From the NCBI GenBank assembly GCA_016288815.1, contig JAEELF010000036.1, positions 42,041 to 106,040 on the forward strand: a stretch of DNA of 64,000 nucleotides, read 5' to 3'. The stretch is from Ruminococcus sp. (GTDB lineage Bacteria; Bacillota; Clostridia; Oscillospirales; Ruminococcaceae). This document shows positions 10,726-20,596 of the stretch, one piece after another. A model generated the notes under the pieces. That model did no database searches, was not told the DNA's origin, and saw nothing but the letters and a program-made list of their open reading frames with translations. Position numbers and translations under genes: made by a program. The number at the start of each line of letters is the position of its first letter. The first letter of the stretch is position 1.

Positions 10726-11799
10726 ATGGATTTTAACATAGCGTTGCTCAGAGGCGACGGCATAGGTCCCGAGATAGTGGACAGCGCCGTCGTTATCCTC
10801 GAAAAGACGGCAGTAAGGTTCGGACACAGATTTGTTTTCACACCATACCTCATCGGCGGCTGTGCTATCGACGCCACAGGCAAGCCGCTCCCGCAGGAAA
10901 CTGTTGACGGCTGTCTCGCGTCGGACAGCGTGCTGCTCGGCGCGGTGGGAGGTCCCAAGTGGGACGACCAGCCAGGCGACAACCGCCCTGAAAAGGCGCT
11001 CCTCGGGATACGCTCGGCGCTCGGGCTCTACACGAACCTCCGCCCCGCGAAGCTCTATCCCGCGCTGCGTGCGGCTTCTCCGCTCAAGGACGGGATAGTC
11101 GGGGAGGGCTTCGATCTCATGATAGTCCGCGAGCTGACCGGCGGTATCTACTTCGGTGAGCGCGGCTACAGACAGGGCAGGTTCGGCGAGGAGGCATTCG
11201 ACACCGAGGCTTACAGCGTCACTGAGATAGAGCGTATCGGCAGGGTGGCATTCGACACCGCCATGAAGCGCAGCAGACGTCTTTGCAGTATCGACAAGGC
11301 GAACGTCCTCGAATCCTCGCGGCTGTGGCGGAAGACCATGCACGCCCTCGCGGAGGAGTACCCGGAGGTCGAATACAGGGATATGTTCGTGGACAACGCC
11401 GCAATGCAGCTCGTGCGCGACCCGCGGCAGTTCGACGTCATCGTGACCTCGAATATGTTCGGGGACATACTCTCGGACGAAGCCTCGCAGATAACCGGCT
11501 CGATAGGTATGCTCGCGTCGGCGTCACTGGGCGCTTCGACGAGGGGAATGTACGAGCCGATTCACGGTAGTGCGCCCGACATAGCCGGTCAGGACAGGGC
11601 GAACCCCATAGCGACTATCCTCTCCGGAGCGATGATGCTGAGGTATTCGTTCGGTCTCGCGGAGGAGGCTGACTGTATAGAAGCGGCTGTGGACAGCGTT
11701 CTCAACGCCGGATACCGCACCGCAGACCTCATGGGCGCCGAGGAGGGCGCTCCGCTCTCGTGCTCGGAGATGACGCAGAAAATAGCAGAAGCACTGTAA
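10726..11799 (+). CDS. leuB: 3-isopropylmalate dehydrogenase
   Basis: 357 aa; [51 protein letters not shown]. Confidence 0.95.
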   Translation: MDFNIALLRGDGIGPEIVDSAVVILEKTAVRFGHRFVFTPYLIGGCAIDATGKPLPQETVDGCLASDSVLLGAVGGPKWDDQPGDNRPEKALLGIRSALGLYTNLRPAKLYPALRAASPLKDGIVGEGFDLMIVRELTGGIYFGERGYRQGRFGEEAFDTEAYSVTEIERIGRVAFDTAMKRSRRLCSIDKANVLESSRLWRKTMHALAEEYPEVEYRDMFVDNAAMQLVRDPRQFDVIVTSNMFGDILSDEASQITGSIGMLASASLGASTRGMYEPIHGSAPDIAGQDRANPIATILSGAMMLRYSFGLAEEADCIEAAVDSVLNAGYRTADLMGAEEGAPLSCSEMTQKIAEAL

Positions 11800-11817
11800 A
11801 CGAAAGGAATGATCGTT

Positions 11818-12195
11818 ATGATAAAGATACACACAGAGAAAGCTCCGGCGGCAGTCGGACCGTATTCACAGGCAATGGTAGCGGGCGGAATGGTCTACAC
11901 CTCCGGTCAGATAGCCATTGACCCCGCAACGAACGCTATCGAGGCAAAGGACATCGCCGGACAGACCGAGCAGGTGTGCAGGAACCTCGCGGCAGTCCTC
12001 GAGACCGCGGGCTCCTCGCTCGAAAAGGTCGTGAAGACCACCTGTTTCCTCGCTGATATGGGCGATTTTGCGGCATTCAATGAGGTCTACGCAAAGTATT
12101 TCACCTCCCTCCCGGCACGCAGCTGCGTGGCAGTAAAGGCTCTGCCCAAGAATGCGCTCGTCGAGGTCGAGGTCATCGCAGAGACATCGCTCTGA
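11818..12195 (+). CDS. ridA: RidA family reactive intermediate/imine deaminase
   Basis: MIKIHTEKAPAAVGPYSQAMVAGGMVYTSGQIAIDP...RSCVAVKALPKNALVEVEVIA. Confidence 0.92.
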   Translation: MIKIHTEKAPAAVGPYSQAMVAGGMVYTSGQIAIDPATNAIEAKDIAGQTEQVCRNLAAVLETAGSSLEKVVKTTCFLADMGDFAAFNEVYAKYFTSLPARSCVAVKALPKNALVEVEVIAETSL

Positions 12196-12209
12196 TAAAG
12201 GAGAATACC

Positions 12210-13136
12210 ATGACAGTACGCGAAATGCAGGACAAGATCCTGCAACTCAAAAAAGAGACCGACACCGCTGTCCTCGCGCACAGCTATCAGGCGCGGGAGA
12301 TAGTTGAGATAGCCGATTTTACGGGCGACAGCTACAAGCTCAGCGTTGACGCGAAGGGCGTGAGCAATAAGAATATCCTGTTCTGCGGGGTACACTTCAT
12401 GGCGGAGACCGCGAAGATGCTCTCCCCCGAGAAGCGCGTTTTCCTCGCGAACCGTCAGGCGGGCTGCCCTATGGCTGAGCAGATGGACAGGGACCTCATC
12501 TCCGCCATTCGCGAGAAGGAGCCTGACCGCACGGTAGTGGCGTACATCAACACCACAGCCTCGCTGAAGACCGTATGTGACGTCTGCGTGACCTCATCGA
12601 GCGCACTGCGGATAGTCAAGGCTATGGACGCGGAGAAGATACTCTTTATCCCCGACTGCAACCTCGGCAGCTGGATAAAGGATCAGTGCCCCGACAAGGA
12701 CATCAAGCTCCTCAGCGGCGGCTGTCCGACCCACGCTGCGATGACTAAGCGTCACGTCGAAAAGGCCCGCGCAGAGCACCTCGGCGCTCTTCTGCTGGTA
12801 CACCCGGAATGTCAGCCGGAGGTAGTGAAGCAGGCGGATTACGTCGGCTCGACGAGCGGTATCATGGACTTTGCGAAGAAGTCCGATGCAAAGGAATTCA
12901 TTATCGGCACGGAGAACTCTATCGCGGAGCATTTGCAGTACGACTGCCCCGGGAAGAAGTTCTACCCGCTGTCGAAGGATCTCGTCTGTCGCAACATGAA
13001 GATAACCACGCTGCCGGACGTTTACGAGTCGCTGCTCGGGATAGAGAACGGCGGGGCGTTCGAGATACTCATGGACGATCAGCTCATCGCCGACGCACGC
13101 CGCTGTATCGACGAAATGATAAGGCTGGGCGGTTGA
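12210..13136 (+). CDS. nadA: Quinolinate synthase A
   Basis: 308 aa; AHSYQAREIVEIADFTGDSYKLS, FCGVHFMAETAKMLSPEKRV, GTENSI motifs. Confidence 0.92.
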   Translation: MTVREMQDKILQLKKETDTAVLAHSYQAREIVEIADFTGDSYKLSVDAKGVSNKNILFCGVHFMAETAKMLSPEKRVFLANRQAGCPMAEQMDRDLISAIREKEPDRTVVAYINTTASLKTVCDVCVTSSSALRIVKAMDAEKILFIPDCNLGSWIKDQCPDKDIKLLSGGCPTHAAMTKRHVEKARAEHLGALLLVHPECQPEVVKQADYVGSTSGIMDFAKKSDAKEFIIGTENSIAEHLQYDCPGKKFYPLSKDLVCRNMKITTLPDVYESLLGIENGGAFEILMDDQLIADARRCIDEMIRLGG

Positions 13137-13138
13137 GC

Positions 13139-14200
13139 ATGAACGACATCATCGAAAAGCTGTACCTCACCTCCGACCTCACCGACGAGGAGCTGCGTGC
13201 GCTCATCACGGACGAGTCCCCGGAGACTGCCGAGCTCCTGCGCAGAAGAGCCGACGAGGTGCGCCGGCGTGAGTACGGGGAAAAGGTCTTCCTGCGCGGA
13301 CTTATCGAGATCTCCTCCTATTGCAGGAACGACTGTCTGTACTGCGGGATACGCCGCAGCAGCCGCGACGCCGAGCGCTACCGCCTGAGCCGTGAGGACA
13401 TTCTCGCGTGCTGCGAAAACGGCTACGAGCTGGGCTTCCGGACGTTCGTCATGCAGGGCGGCGAGGACCCGCACTTCACCGACGACGTGATGTGCGGCAT
13501 AGTCTCCGAGATACGCGGAAAATACCCCGACTGCGCCATTACGCTCTCCCTCGGAGAGCGCTCGCATGAGAGCTACAAGCGCCTTAAGGACGCTGGCGCG
13601 GACAGATACCTCCTGCGCCACGAGGCTGCGAGCCCGGAGCTCTATGCAAAGCTCCACCCGGCTGAGCTGAGTCTCGAAAACCGCAAGAGATGCCTGTCCG
13701 ACCTGAAGTCGCTCGGATACCAGGTCGGGGCTGGATTCATGGTAGGAGCGCCGTTCCAGACAGTGGACGACCTCATCGCGGATCTGCGCTTTTTGCAGGA
13801 GCTCCGCCCGCAGATGATAGGCATAGGACCATTCATACCCCACCACAGCACACCGTTTTCCGGCGAAAAACCGGGGACTCTCGCCCTCACGCTGCGGCTG
13901 CTCGGGATACTGCGTCTGATGTTCCCGAAGGTGCTGCTCCCCGCGACGACCGCCCTCGGGACTATCGCTCCGAACGGCAGGGAGCTGGGGCTGCAAACGG
14001 GCTGCAACGTCGTGATGCCGAATCTCTCCCCGGTGAGAGTGCGGAAAAAGTACGATCTCTACGACAACAAGATTTGCACAGGCGAGGAAGCGGCTGAGTG
14101 CCGCGGCTGCCTGCAAAGACGAATAGAAGCTGCGGGATATACCGTCGCGTGCGAGCGCGGTGACTGCGCGGACTTTGATACACAAGGAGAATTAAAATGA
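13139..14200 (+). CDS. hydE: HydE-type radical SAM protein ([FeFe] hydrogenase maturase HydE family)
   Basis: Start moved to ATG 13139. FLRGLIEISSYCRNDCLYCGIR (CxxxCxxC), RYRLSREDI, FVMQGGEDP, TALGTIAPNGRELGLQTGCNVVMPNLSP. Confidence 0.85.
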   Translation: MNDIIEKLYLTSDLTDEELRALITDESPETAELLRRRADEVRRREYGEKVFLRGLIEISSYCRNDCLYCGIRRSSRDAERYRLSREDILACCENGYELGFRTFVMQGGEDPHFTDDVMCGIVSEIRGKYPDCAITLSLGERSHESYKRLKDAGADRYLLRHEAASPELYAKLHPAELSLENRKRCLSDLKSLGYQVGAGFMVGAPFQTVDDLIADLRFLQELRPQMIGIGPFIPHHSTPFSGEKPGTLALTLRLLGILRLMFPKVLLPATTALGTIAPNGRELGLQTGCNVVMPNLSPVRVRKKYDLYDNKICTGEEAAECRGCLQRRIEAAGYTVACERGDCADFDTQGELK

Positions 14201-15135
14201 GAGTAAGATTCCACCTCCCCGATTTTTCGGGACATTTCAAGCTCAACCTTATGATGGCGGAAATGCTGAAGAACCGCCCCGACTTCTTCCGCGAGGGCGT
14301 GGAGATAGCCTCCGTCTACGGCGTATTCCCGCCGTGTCTCTGGAACGGCGGCAGACCGCAGGGCGGCTTCTACGACAAGACCTTCATCAAGGGCGCTATC
14401 AAGGCGTTCAACGACCGCGGGATACCGCTCCGCTTCACGTTCACCAACCCCGTCCTCGAGAAGGAGCATCTCTCCGACGAGCGCTGCAACATGATACTCA
14501 ACCTCGCGAACAACGGTCTGAACGAAGCTATCGTGGTGTCGCCGGTGCTCGAGGACTATATCCGCAAGAACTATCCCAAGTACAAGCTCACCAGCTCGAC
14601 CTGCAAGCGCCTTGACGACGCTGAGCGCCTTACCGCCGAGCTCGAGAAGGACTACCACATCGTCGTGGTCGATTACGACCTCAACAATAAGTTCGACATA
14701 CTCGAAAAGCTCCCGCGCAAGAAGGACTGCGAGTTCCTCGCGAATGCCTGCTGTGAGCCGGGCTGCAAGGTCCGCGCAGAGCATTACCGCTCCATCGGCT
14801 ACCAGCAGATAGCCTACTGCGAGCACATAAAGAAGCACCCCGGTCAGCCCTTCGACCTGCCCAAGTACGACCCCAAGGGCTTCTACAAGTGCCAGTACGG
14901 TCAGCGCGGTATCTTCGAGATAAAGGGTCTCAGCACCCACATCTCCCCCGACGATATCTGGGAGAAGTACGTCCCCATGGGCTTCGAGCAGTTCAAGATA
15001 GAGGGCAGGACGGCGAACACCCTCAACGTCCTCGAGACCTATATGTACTACATGGTGAAGCCCGAATGCCGCGACGAGGCGCGCTTTACGATACTCCGCT
15101 CCCTCGAGAAGACCGGCTCGCTGATCTTCAGATAA
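14197..15135 (+). CDS. Uncharacterised Cys-rich protein, U32-peptidase-like (paralog 1)
   Basis: 312 aa; shares most of its length with the next ORF. SSTCKR, NACCEPGCKVRAEHY and GFEQFKIEGRT resemble U32/TIM-barrel family motifs (assignment is inference). Confidence 0.7.
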   Translation: MRVRFHLPDFSGHFKLNLMMAEMLKNRPDFFREGVEIASVYGVFPPCLWNGGRPQGGFYDKTFIKGAIKAFNDRGIPLRFTFTNPVLEKEHLSDERCNMILNLANNGLNEAIVVSPVLEDYIRKNYPKYKLTSSTCKRLDDAERLTAELEKDYHIVVVDYDLNNKFDILEKLPRKKDCEFLANACCEPGCKVRAEHYRSIGYQQIAYCEHIKKHPGQPFDLPKYDPKGFYKCQYGQRGIFEIKGLSTHISPDDIWEKYVPMGFEQFKIEGRTANTLNVLETYMYYMVKPECRDEARFTILRSLEKTGSLIFR

Positions 15136-15147
15136 GCGGAGGAACGC

Positions 15148-16104
15148 ATGAGAGTTAGATTTCATCTGCCGGACTTTTCCTCGCATTTCGAGTTCAATCT
15201 CATATTTGTGGAAATGCTCCGCAACTGCCCGCAGTATTTCCGGGAGGGCGTGGAGATAGCGTCCGTGTACGGCGTGTTCCCGCCGTCGCTCTGGAACGGC
15301 GGACGCTTCCAGACTGGTATCTGCGACAAGAGCTTCATCAGGCAGGTCATAAGTGAATTCAACAAGCGCGATATACCCCTGCGCTTCACGTTCACCAATC
15401 CTGTGCTGGAGAAGAAGCACCTCAGCGATGAGTTCTGCAACATGGTCATGAACCTCGCCAACAACGGCATGAATGAGGCGATAGTCTTCTCGCCGCTGCT
15501 CGAGGACTATATCCGAAAAAACTACCCCAAGTACAAGATAACCAGTTCGACCTGCAAGCGCATAACCGACCCCGGCGTGCTTCGCGGCGAGCTTGAAAAT
15601 GACTACCACATAGTCGTCATCGACTATGACCTCAACAACCGCTTCGACGTGCTGGAGACACTTCCCCGCAAGCAGGACTGCGAGATACTCGTCAACGCCT
15701 GCTGCGAGCCGGACTGTATGCGCCGCTCCGACCACTACCGCGCTATCGGCTACGAGCAGATAGCCTACGCTGACCATGTGCGTAAGTATAAGAATGCGCC
15801 GTTCAATGCGGAAAAGGTCAGACGTGAGCACCCAGAGCTCGTACCCGAGACAGGCTGCGGCTGCATGAGCCGCACGCTCTTCGAGATAAAAGGTCTGCGC
15901 AATCACGTCTCCCCGGACGACATCTGGGAGAAGTACGTCCCCATGGGCTTCGAGCAGTTCAAGATAGAGGGCAGGACGGCAGAACTGTTCAACCTCATCG
16001 AGATGTATATGTACTACATGGTGAAGCCCGAATGCCGCGACGAGGCGCGCTTCGTGCTCATCAGGCAGCTCATGCTGCACGACATTATCAAGATCAACGG
16101 ATAA
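15148..16104 (+). CDS. Uncharacterised Cys-rich protein, U32-peptidase-like (paralog 2)
   Basis: 318 aa; tandem paralog of 14197..15135 (MRVRFHLPDFS, GVEIASVYGVFPP, NACCEPDCMRRSDHY, KYVPMGFEQFKIEGRTA). Confidence 0.7.
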   Translation: MRVRFHLPDFSSHFEFNLIFVEMLRNCPQYFREGVEIASVYGVFPPSLWNGGRFQTGICDKSFIRQVISEFNKRDIPLRFTFTNPVLEKKHLSDEFCNMVMNLANNGMNEAIVFSPLLEDYIRKNYPKYKITSSTCKRITDPGVLRGELENDYHIVVIDYDLNNRFDVLETLPRKQDCEILVNACCEPDCMRRSDHYRAIGYEQIAYADHVRKYKNAPFNAEKVRREHPELVPETGCGCMSRTLFEIKGLRNHVSPDDIWEKYVPMGFEQFKIEGRTAELFNLIEMYMYYMVKPECRDEARFVLIRQLMLHDIIKING

Positions 16105-16116
16105 CGGAGGAAGGCT

Positions 16117-17670
16117 ATGAGAGCGGCTGCTGTTTTCAGTGATGATATGGTGCTCCAGCGCGGAAAATGCGTGAGGATATTCGGAACATACGACAGCTCC
16201 GACACGGACGTGATAAGCGTTTCCGTGCCGGAGCTTGGCATAAGCGCGGAAGCCGTGAAAAGCGGGCTCCGCTGGGAGGCTGTGCTCCCGCCGATGAGTG
16301 CTGCGGACAGCATCACCGTTGCGGTGGAGTGCGGAACGCAGCGCATCGAGTTCGTGAATGTCGCAGTCGGTGAGGTGTGGCTCGCGGGCGGACAGTCCAA
16401 CATGGAATTCGAGCTGCACAACGACAGATACGGCGCGCAGGCTCTCGCGGAGTGCTCCGGGGAGAACGTGCGCTTCTACTACACACCCAAGGTCTCGACG
16501 GTATGCGGAGAGCTTTACCGCTCCGAGGCTGAGAGCCGCTGGAAGACTGCCTCTGCGGAGGATTCCGCGTGCTGGTCGGCTGTGGGGTACTACTTCGCCC
16601 GCGAGCTGAGCCGTAAACTTGGTGTGACCGTGGGCGTGATCGGCTGCAACTGGGGCGGGACGTCCGCTTCGGCGTGGGTGAGCAGACAGACGCTCATGGA
16701 GAGCAGTGCCACACGCCCGTATATCGAGGATTACGAGACCGCCTGTGCCGGGAAGGCCCCCGAAGAAATGGCGGCTGAGTACGACGAGTACTGCGTCTAC
16801 CAGAGCGCGTGGGAGCAGCGTATGCAGAAATGCTACGCCGAGCGCCCGGACATCAAATGGGCTGAGCTCGAGGAGATCTGCGGCAAGAACCGCTACCCCG
16901 GACCTATGGGCTGCACCAACCCCATGCGTCCGTGCGGGCTCTACGAGACCATGATCTCCCGCGTGTGCCCCTATACCCTCGCGGGATTCATCTACTATCA
17001 GGGCGAGTCCGACGACCACCGCCCGCACGCCTATTATACGCTGATGAGCGCACTCATCAGGAACTGGCGCATTGACTGGTGCGACGAGGAGCTGCCGTTC
17101 CTGCTGGTGCAGCTGCCGATGTTCAAGTACGCCGAGGATCCCGACCGTGACAACTGGGCGGTGATACGTCAGGCACAGATGAGGGTCTTCCAGACAGTTC
17201 GGAACACCGGCATTGCGGTCGCGCTGGACTGCGGTGAGTTCAACAATATCCACCCGACCGACAAGCAGCCGGTCGGACACAGGCTCTTCCTACAGGCGAT
17301 GAGCGGGGTCTACGGCGGAATGAGCCGGAGAGAAACTCTTCCTCCGCTGTTCAGGGAATTCGTGCAGAGTGCGAGCGAGGTAAGATTGTATTTCGCCAAC
17401 TGCGAGGGCTTCGAGGTGCGCGGCGATCTCCGCGGGTTCGAGGTCAGGGTCGGCGGGGAGTGGTCTCCGGCGGCGGCGCGCATTGACGGCGATACGATAG
17501 TCCTTACCGCGGACGGAGCGGTCAGTGCGGTGCGTTACAAGTGGACAAACTACGCGGAGGTGGAGCTGTTCGGCGTGAACGGTCTGCCTGTGCCGACGTT
17601 TTCGAGCGATATCACCGGCGCCGCACAGTGCTTCGCGGCAACGGAGATAAGGGTAACCGACGGAAGATGA
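16117..17670 (+). CDS. SGNH-fold sialate O-acetylesterase-like carbohydrate esterase
   Basis: 517 aa; VWLAGGQSNMEFEL, IGCNWGGTSASAW, FIYYQGESDDHRP, HPTDKQPVGHRL. Confidence 0.85.
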   Translation: MRAAAVFSDDMVLQRGKCVRIFGTYDSSDTDVISVSVPELGISAEAVKSGLRWEAVLPPMSAADSITVAVECGTQRIEFVNVAVGEVWLAGGQSNMEFELHNDRYGAQALAECSGENVRFYYTPKVSTVCGELYRSEAESRWKTASAEDSACWSAVGYYFARELSRKLGVTVGVIGCNWGGTSASAWVSRQTLMESSATRPYIEDYETACAGKAPEEMAAEYDEYCVYQSAWEQRMQKCYAERPDIKWAELEEICGKNRYPGPMGCTNPMRPCGLYETMISRVCPYTLAGFIYYQGESDDHRPHAYYTLMSALIRNWRIDWCDEELPFLLVQLPMFKYAEDPDRDNWAVIRQAQMRVFQTVRNTGIAVALDCGEFNNIHPTDKQPVGHRLFLQAMSGVYGGMSRRETLPPLFREFVQSASEVRLYFANCEGFEVRGDLRGFEVRVGGEWSPAAARIDGDTIVLTADGAVSAVRYKWTNYAEVELFGVNGLPVPTFSSDITGAAQCFAATEIRVTDGR

Positions 17671-17706
17671 AATGATCATTGCAGGGGCGGACATTTCATA
17701 TCGCTC

Positions 17707-17735
17707 TTGACAAATCCGCGCAAATCGCATATAAT
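17707..17735 (+). promoter_or_regulatory. Promoter of the cysE T-box operon
   Basis: TTGACA (17707-17712), 17-bp spacer, TATAAT (17730-17735). Confidence 0.8.
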
Positions 17736-17744
17736 AGTATAGAA

Positions 17745-17965
17745 CTATGAATTGAAAAGCGCAGCAGTTAGAGTAGCTTGTTTTGAGCCTTACAGAGAGC
17801 GTCGGGTCGGTGCGACGGCGCAGGCGGGGCAGGTGAAGTGCAACTGTCAGCTCCGCGGGGGAAATGAGTATCCCGCGGCGTAGCCCTCGTTACGGGAAAA
17901 AAGCTACAAATCGGAGTGGGACCGCGTACATACGCCTCCGGGGAACATACCCCGGGGGCTTTTCG
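17745..17965 (+). ncRNA. T-box leader, probable cysteine specifier (TGC at 17839-17841)
   Basis: Apical GCGTCGGGTCGGTGCGACGGCG; specifier context GAAG-TGC-AACT-GTCAGC; T-box core GGAGTGGGACCGCG (17913-17926); terminator GCCTCCGGGG-AACATA-CCCCGGGGGC+TTTT. Confidence 0.88.
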
Positions 17966-17988
17966 TTTACCGAAAGGAGAATCCACGA

Positions 17989-18645
17989 TTGTTTGACAGA
18001 ATAAAGGAAGATATCGCGCTCATCAAGGCGCGCGACCCTGCCGCACGCAGCTCCTTTGAGATACTGATGACCTATCCCAGCCTCGTCGCGATACGCAGCT
18101 ACCGCCGCGCGAACTGGTTCTACCGGCGGAAGATGTTCACCATAGCCCGCATGATATCGCAGAGAGCCCGCCGCCGCACCGGTATCGAGATACACCCCGG
18201 CGCGACCATCGGCAGGGGACTTTTCATCGACCACGGCATGGGCGTGGTCATCGGCGAGACCGCAGTCGTCGGGGACAACTGCCTGATATATCAGGGCGCG
18301 ACCCTCGGCGGCACCGGCAAGGACAAGGGTAAGCGTCACCCCACCCTCGGGGACAACGTCCTCGTCGGCGCGGGAGCGAAGGTGCTCGGACCGTTCAAGG
18401 TGGGGAACAATGTCAAGATAGCGGCGAATGCAGTCGTGCTGAATGCTATCCCGGACAACTGTACTGCCGTGGGAGTTCCCGCGAGGGTAGTCCGCATGAA
18501 CGGCGAGAAGATAGCGCCGTGCGTTACGCAGGAGATCGACCAGATACACATTCCCGACCCCGTAAGTCTGGAGTTCTGCCGTCTCCGCGACGAGATCGAC
18601 AAGCTGAAAAAGGAAGTCGAGGCGATGAAGAATGGAGATACTTAA
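17989..18645 (+). CDS. cysE: Serine O-acetyltransferase (TTG start)
   Basis: 218 aa; IEIHPGATIGRGLFIDHGMGVVIGETAVVGDNCLIYQGATLGGTGKDKGKRHPT hexapeptide repeat; SD AAAGGAG before TTG. Confidence 0.93.
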   Translation: MFDRIKEDIALIKARDPAARSSFEILMTYPSLVAIRSYRRANWFYRRKMFTIARMISQRARRRTGIEIHPGATIGRGLFIDHGMGVVIGETAVVGDNCLIYQGATLGGTGKDKGKRHPTLGDNVLVGAGAKVLGPFKVGNNVKIAANAVVLNAIPDNCTAVGVPARVVRMNGEKIAPCVTQEIDQIHIPDPVSLEFCRLRDEIDKLKKEVEAMKNGDT

Positions 18646-19009
18646 GCTCCCTGATACGGAGACTGTCCACGAAGCCGTCCGCGCAGACAGACCGCTCATG
18701 GCGGCGATAGGCTTTGACGGCAGCAAGGCTGCGGTCGTGCCGTCGGCGTACTTCGGCAGCTACGAGCTGCTCGCGGCGAGCGCCGGCATACGCGAGGACG
18801 GAGCGTATTTCATGCTCTCGTTCAACAGTCAGTCCGCGGACTGGAACTTTAAGTGTCCCGAGCAGTACGCATACATTTACGACCCGGACGAGCGAACCGC
18901 TGCGTACTACCGTGACGGACTGAGCATGATACCGGAGTTCCTGATGATGTTCGGGTATTTCTCAAAGCTGAACATCACTAACGCCCCGCCGGATATATGG
19001 TCGTTCTGA
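18632..19009 (+). CDS. Hypothetical protein (125 aa), overlaps cysE 3' end
   Basis: Continuous ORF, translationally overlapping cysE, in the Cys T-box operon; no family recognised. Confidence 0.6.
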   Translation: MEILKLPDTETVHEAVRADRPLMAAIGFDGSKAAVVPSAYFGSYELLAASAGIREDGAYFMLSFNSQSADWNFKCPEQYAYIYDPDERTAAYYRDGLSMIPEFLMMFGYFSKLNITNAPPDIWSF

Positions 19010-19091
19010 GCCTGCATATTCCGCATGAACGCCGCAGGTGTATAAATGACCGACCTTGGGCGGGGTGATGGGCAGCGTTCCGCAAATCCGT

Positions 19092-19150
19092 AGGGCGCTC
19101 CCTTGTTCCCGTACCGTAAAATGATATTTGTGACCGGTGACGGCCACACG
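19092..19150 (+). repeat. Truncated copy (D) of modular hairpin intergenic repeat
   Basis: GGGCGCTCCCTTGTTCCC...GTGACCGGTGACGGCCACACG resembles the 3' part of the copies at 20597 and 41697. Confidence 0.5.
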
Positions 19151-19177
19151 CATTTTGAAATAAAATGGAGGAATAAT

Positions 19178-20596
19178 ATGTACCTTTATAATTCACTTTC
19201 ACACAAAAAAGAAGAATTCATACCCCATGAAGCCGGCAAGGTGAGTATGTACACCTGCGGACCTACGGTCTATCACTTCGCGCACATCGGCAACCTGCGC
19301 AGCTACATCATGGAGGATATCCTCGAGAAATATCTGCGCTACACGGGTCTGGACGTAAAGCGCGTAATGAACATCACCGACGTCGGACACCTCACCAGCG
19401 ACGGCGACACCGGCGACGACAAAATGCTCAAGGGCGCAAAGCGTGAGCACAAGACCGTCATGGAGATAGCTAAGTTCTACACCGACGCTTTCTTCGCGGA
19501 CTGCGCTAAGCTCAACATCAAGACCCCCGACGTGGTAGTCCCCGCGACCACCTACATCGACGAGTTCATCCGCGTCATCACGACCCTCATGGAGAAGGGC
19601 TATGCCTATGAGGCGGGCGGAAATATCTACTTCGACACCTCCAAGCTCGAGAAGTACTACGTCTTCAACGACTTCAAGGAGGAAGATCTTGCAGTCGGCG
19701 TGCGCGAAGGCGTCGAGGAGGACGGCAACAAGCGAAATAAAGCCGATTTCGTGCTGTGGTTCACCAAGTCCAAGTTCGACGATCAGGAGCTGAAATGGGA
19801 CTCCCCGTGGGGCGTGGGCTACCCCGGCTGGCACATCGAGTGCTCGTGCATAAGCATGAAGAACCTCGGCGAGTACCTCGATATCCACTGCGGCGGCATC
19901 GACAACGCCTTCCCGCACCACACCAACGAGATCGCGCAGTCCGAGGCGTACCTCGGGCACAAGTGGTGCAACTACTGGTTCCATGTGCTCCACCTCAACA
20001 CCAACAGCGGCAAGATGAGCAAGTCCTCGGGCGAGTTCCTGACAGTATCGCTGCTCGAGGAAAAGGGCTATTCACCGCTGATCTACCGCTGGTTCTGCCT
20101 CCTTTCGCACTACAGGAAGTCGCTTGTGTTCTCGTGGGAGAACCTCGACAACGCCGCGACCTCGTACAATAAGCTCGTGGAGAAGCTCGTCCCGCTCGTA
20201 AAGGACAGGAGCGGAGAGGTGGACGACAATGCGTTCGCGGAGCTGAAGAAGAGCTTTACCGACGCCCTCGACAACGACCTCAACACCTCGCTCGCGATAA
20301 CGGCGGTGTACGACGTGCTGAAGTCCGGCGCGAACAGCGTCACGAAGCTCGCGCTCATCGCGGACTTCGACCGCGTACTGGGACTGGGTCTCATTCAGGC
20401 TGCGCAGGCTCTCGCGGAGAATGCTTCGGACGCTGCGGAGGATATCCCGCAGGAGGTGCTCGACCTCATCGAGCAGCGCAGGGAAGCCCGCAAGGCTAAG
20501 GATTTCGCGCTTGCCGACGAGATCAGGGACAAGATCGCGGCGCTCGGATACGAGGTCCGCGAGACACGTCAGGGCACGGAGATAAATAAGCTTTAA
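19178..20596 (+). CDS. cysS: Cysteinyl-tRNA synthetase
   Basis: Start at ATG 19178 after [55 protein letters not shown]. Confidence 0.95.
   Translation: MYLYNSLSHKKEEFIPHEAGKVSMYTCGPTVYHFAHIGNLRSYIMEDILEKYLRYTGLDVKRVMNITDVGHLTSDGDTGDDKMLKGAKREHKTVMEIAKFYTDAFFADCAKLNIKTPDVVVPATTYIDEFIRVITTLMEKGYAYEAGGNIYFDTSKLEKYYVFNDFKEEDLAVGVREGVEEDGNKRNKADFVLWFTKSKFDDQELKWDSPWGVGYPGWHIECSCISMKNLGEYLDIHCGGIDNAFPHHTNEIAQSEAYLGHKWCNYWFHVLHLNTNSGKMSKSSGEFLTVSLLEEKGYSPLIYRWFCLLSHYRKSLVFSWENLDNAATSYNKLVEKLVPLVKDRSGEVDDNAFAELKKSFTDALDNDLNTSLAITAVYDVLKSGANSVTKLALIADFDRVLGLGLIQAAQALAENASDAAEDIPQEVLDLIEQRREARKAKDFALADEIRDKIAALGYEVRETRQGTEINKL

Noticed and set aside
14059-17280. 1073-aa minus-strand ORF covering hydE end, both U32-like genes and the esterase
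   Set aside because: Antisense shadow. The three plus-strand genes (starts 14197, 15148, 16117) are all in the same frame modulo 3, and strong codon bias (CTC, GAG, AAG, CGC) removes stops on the opposite strand. The translation is low in recognisable motifs and the plus-strand proteins are clearly real.
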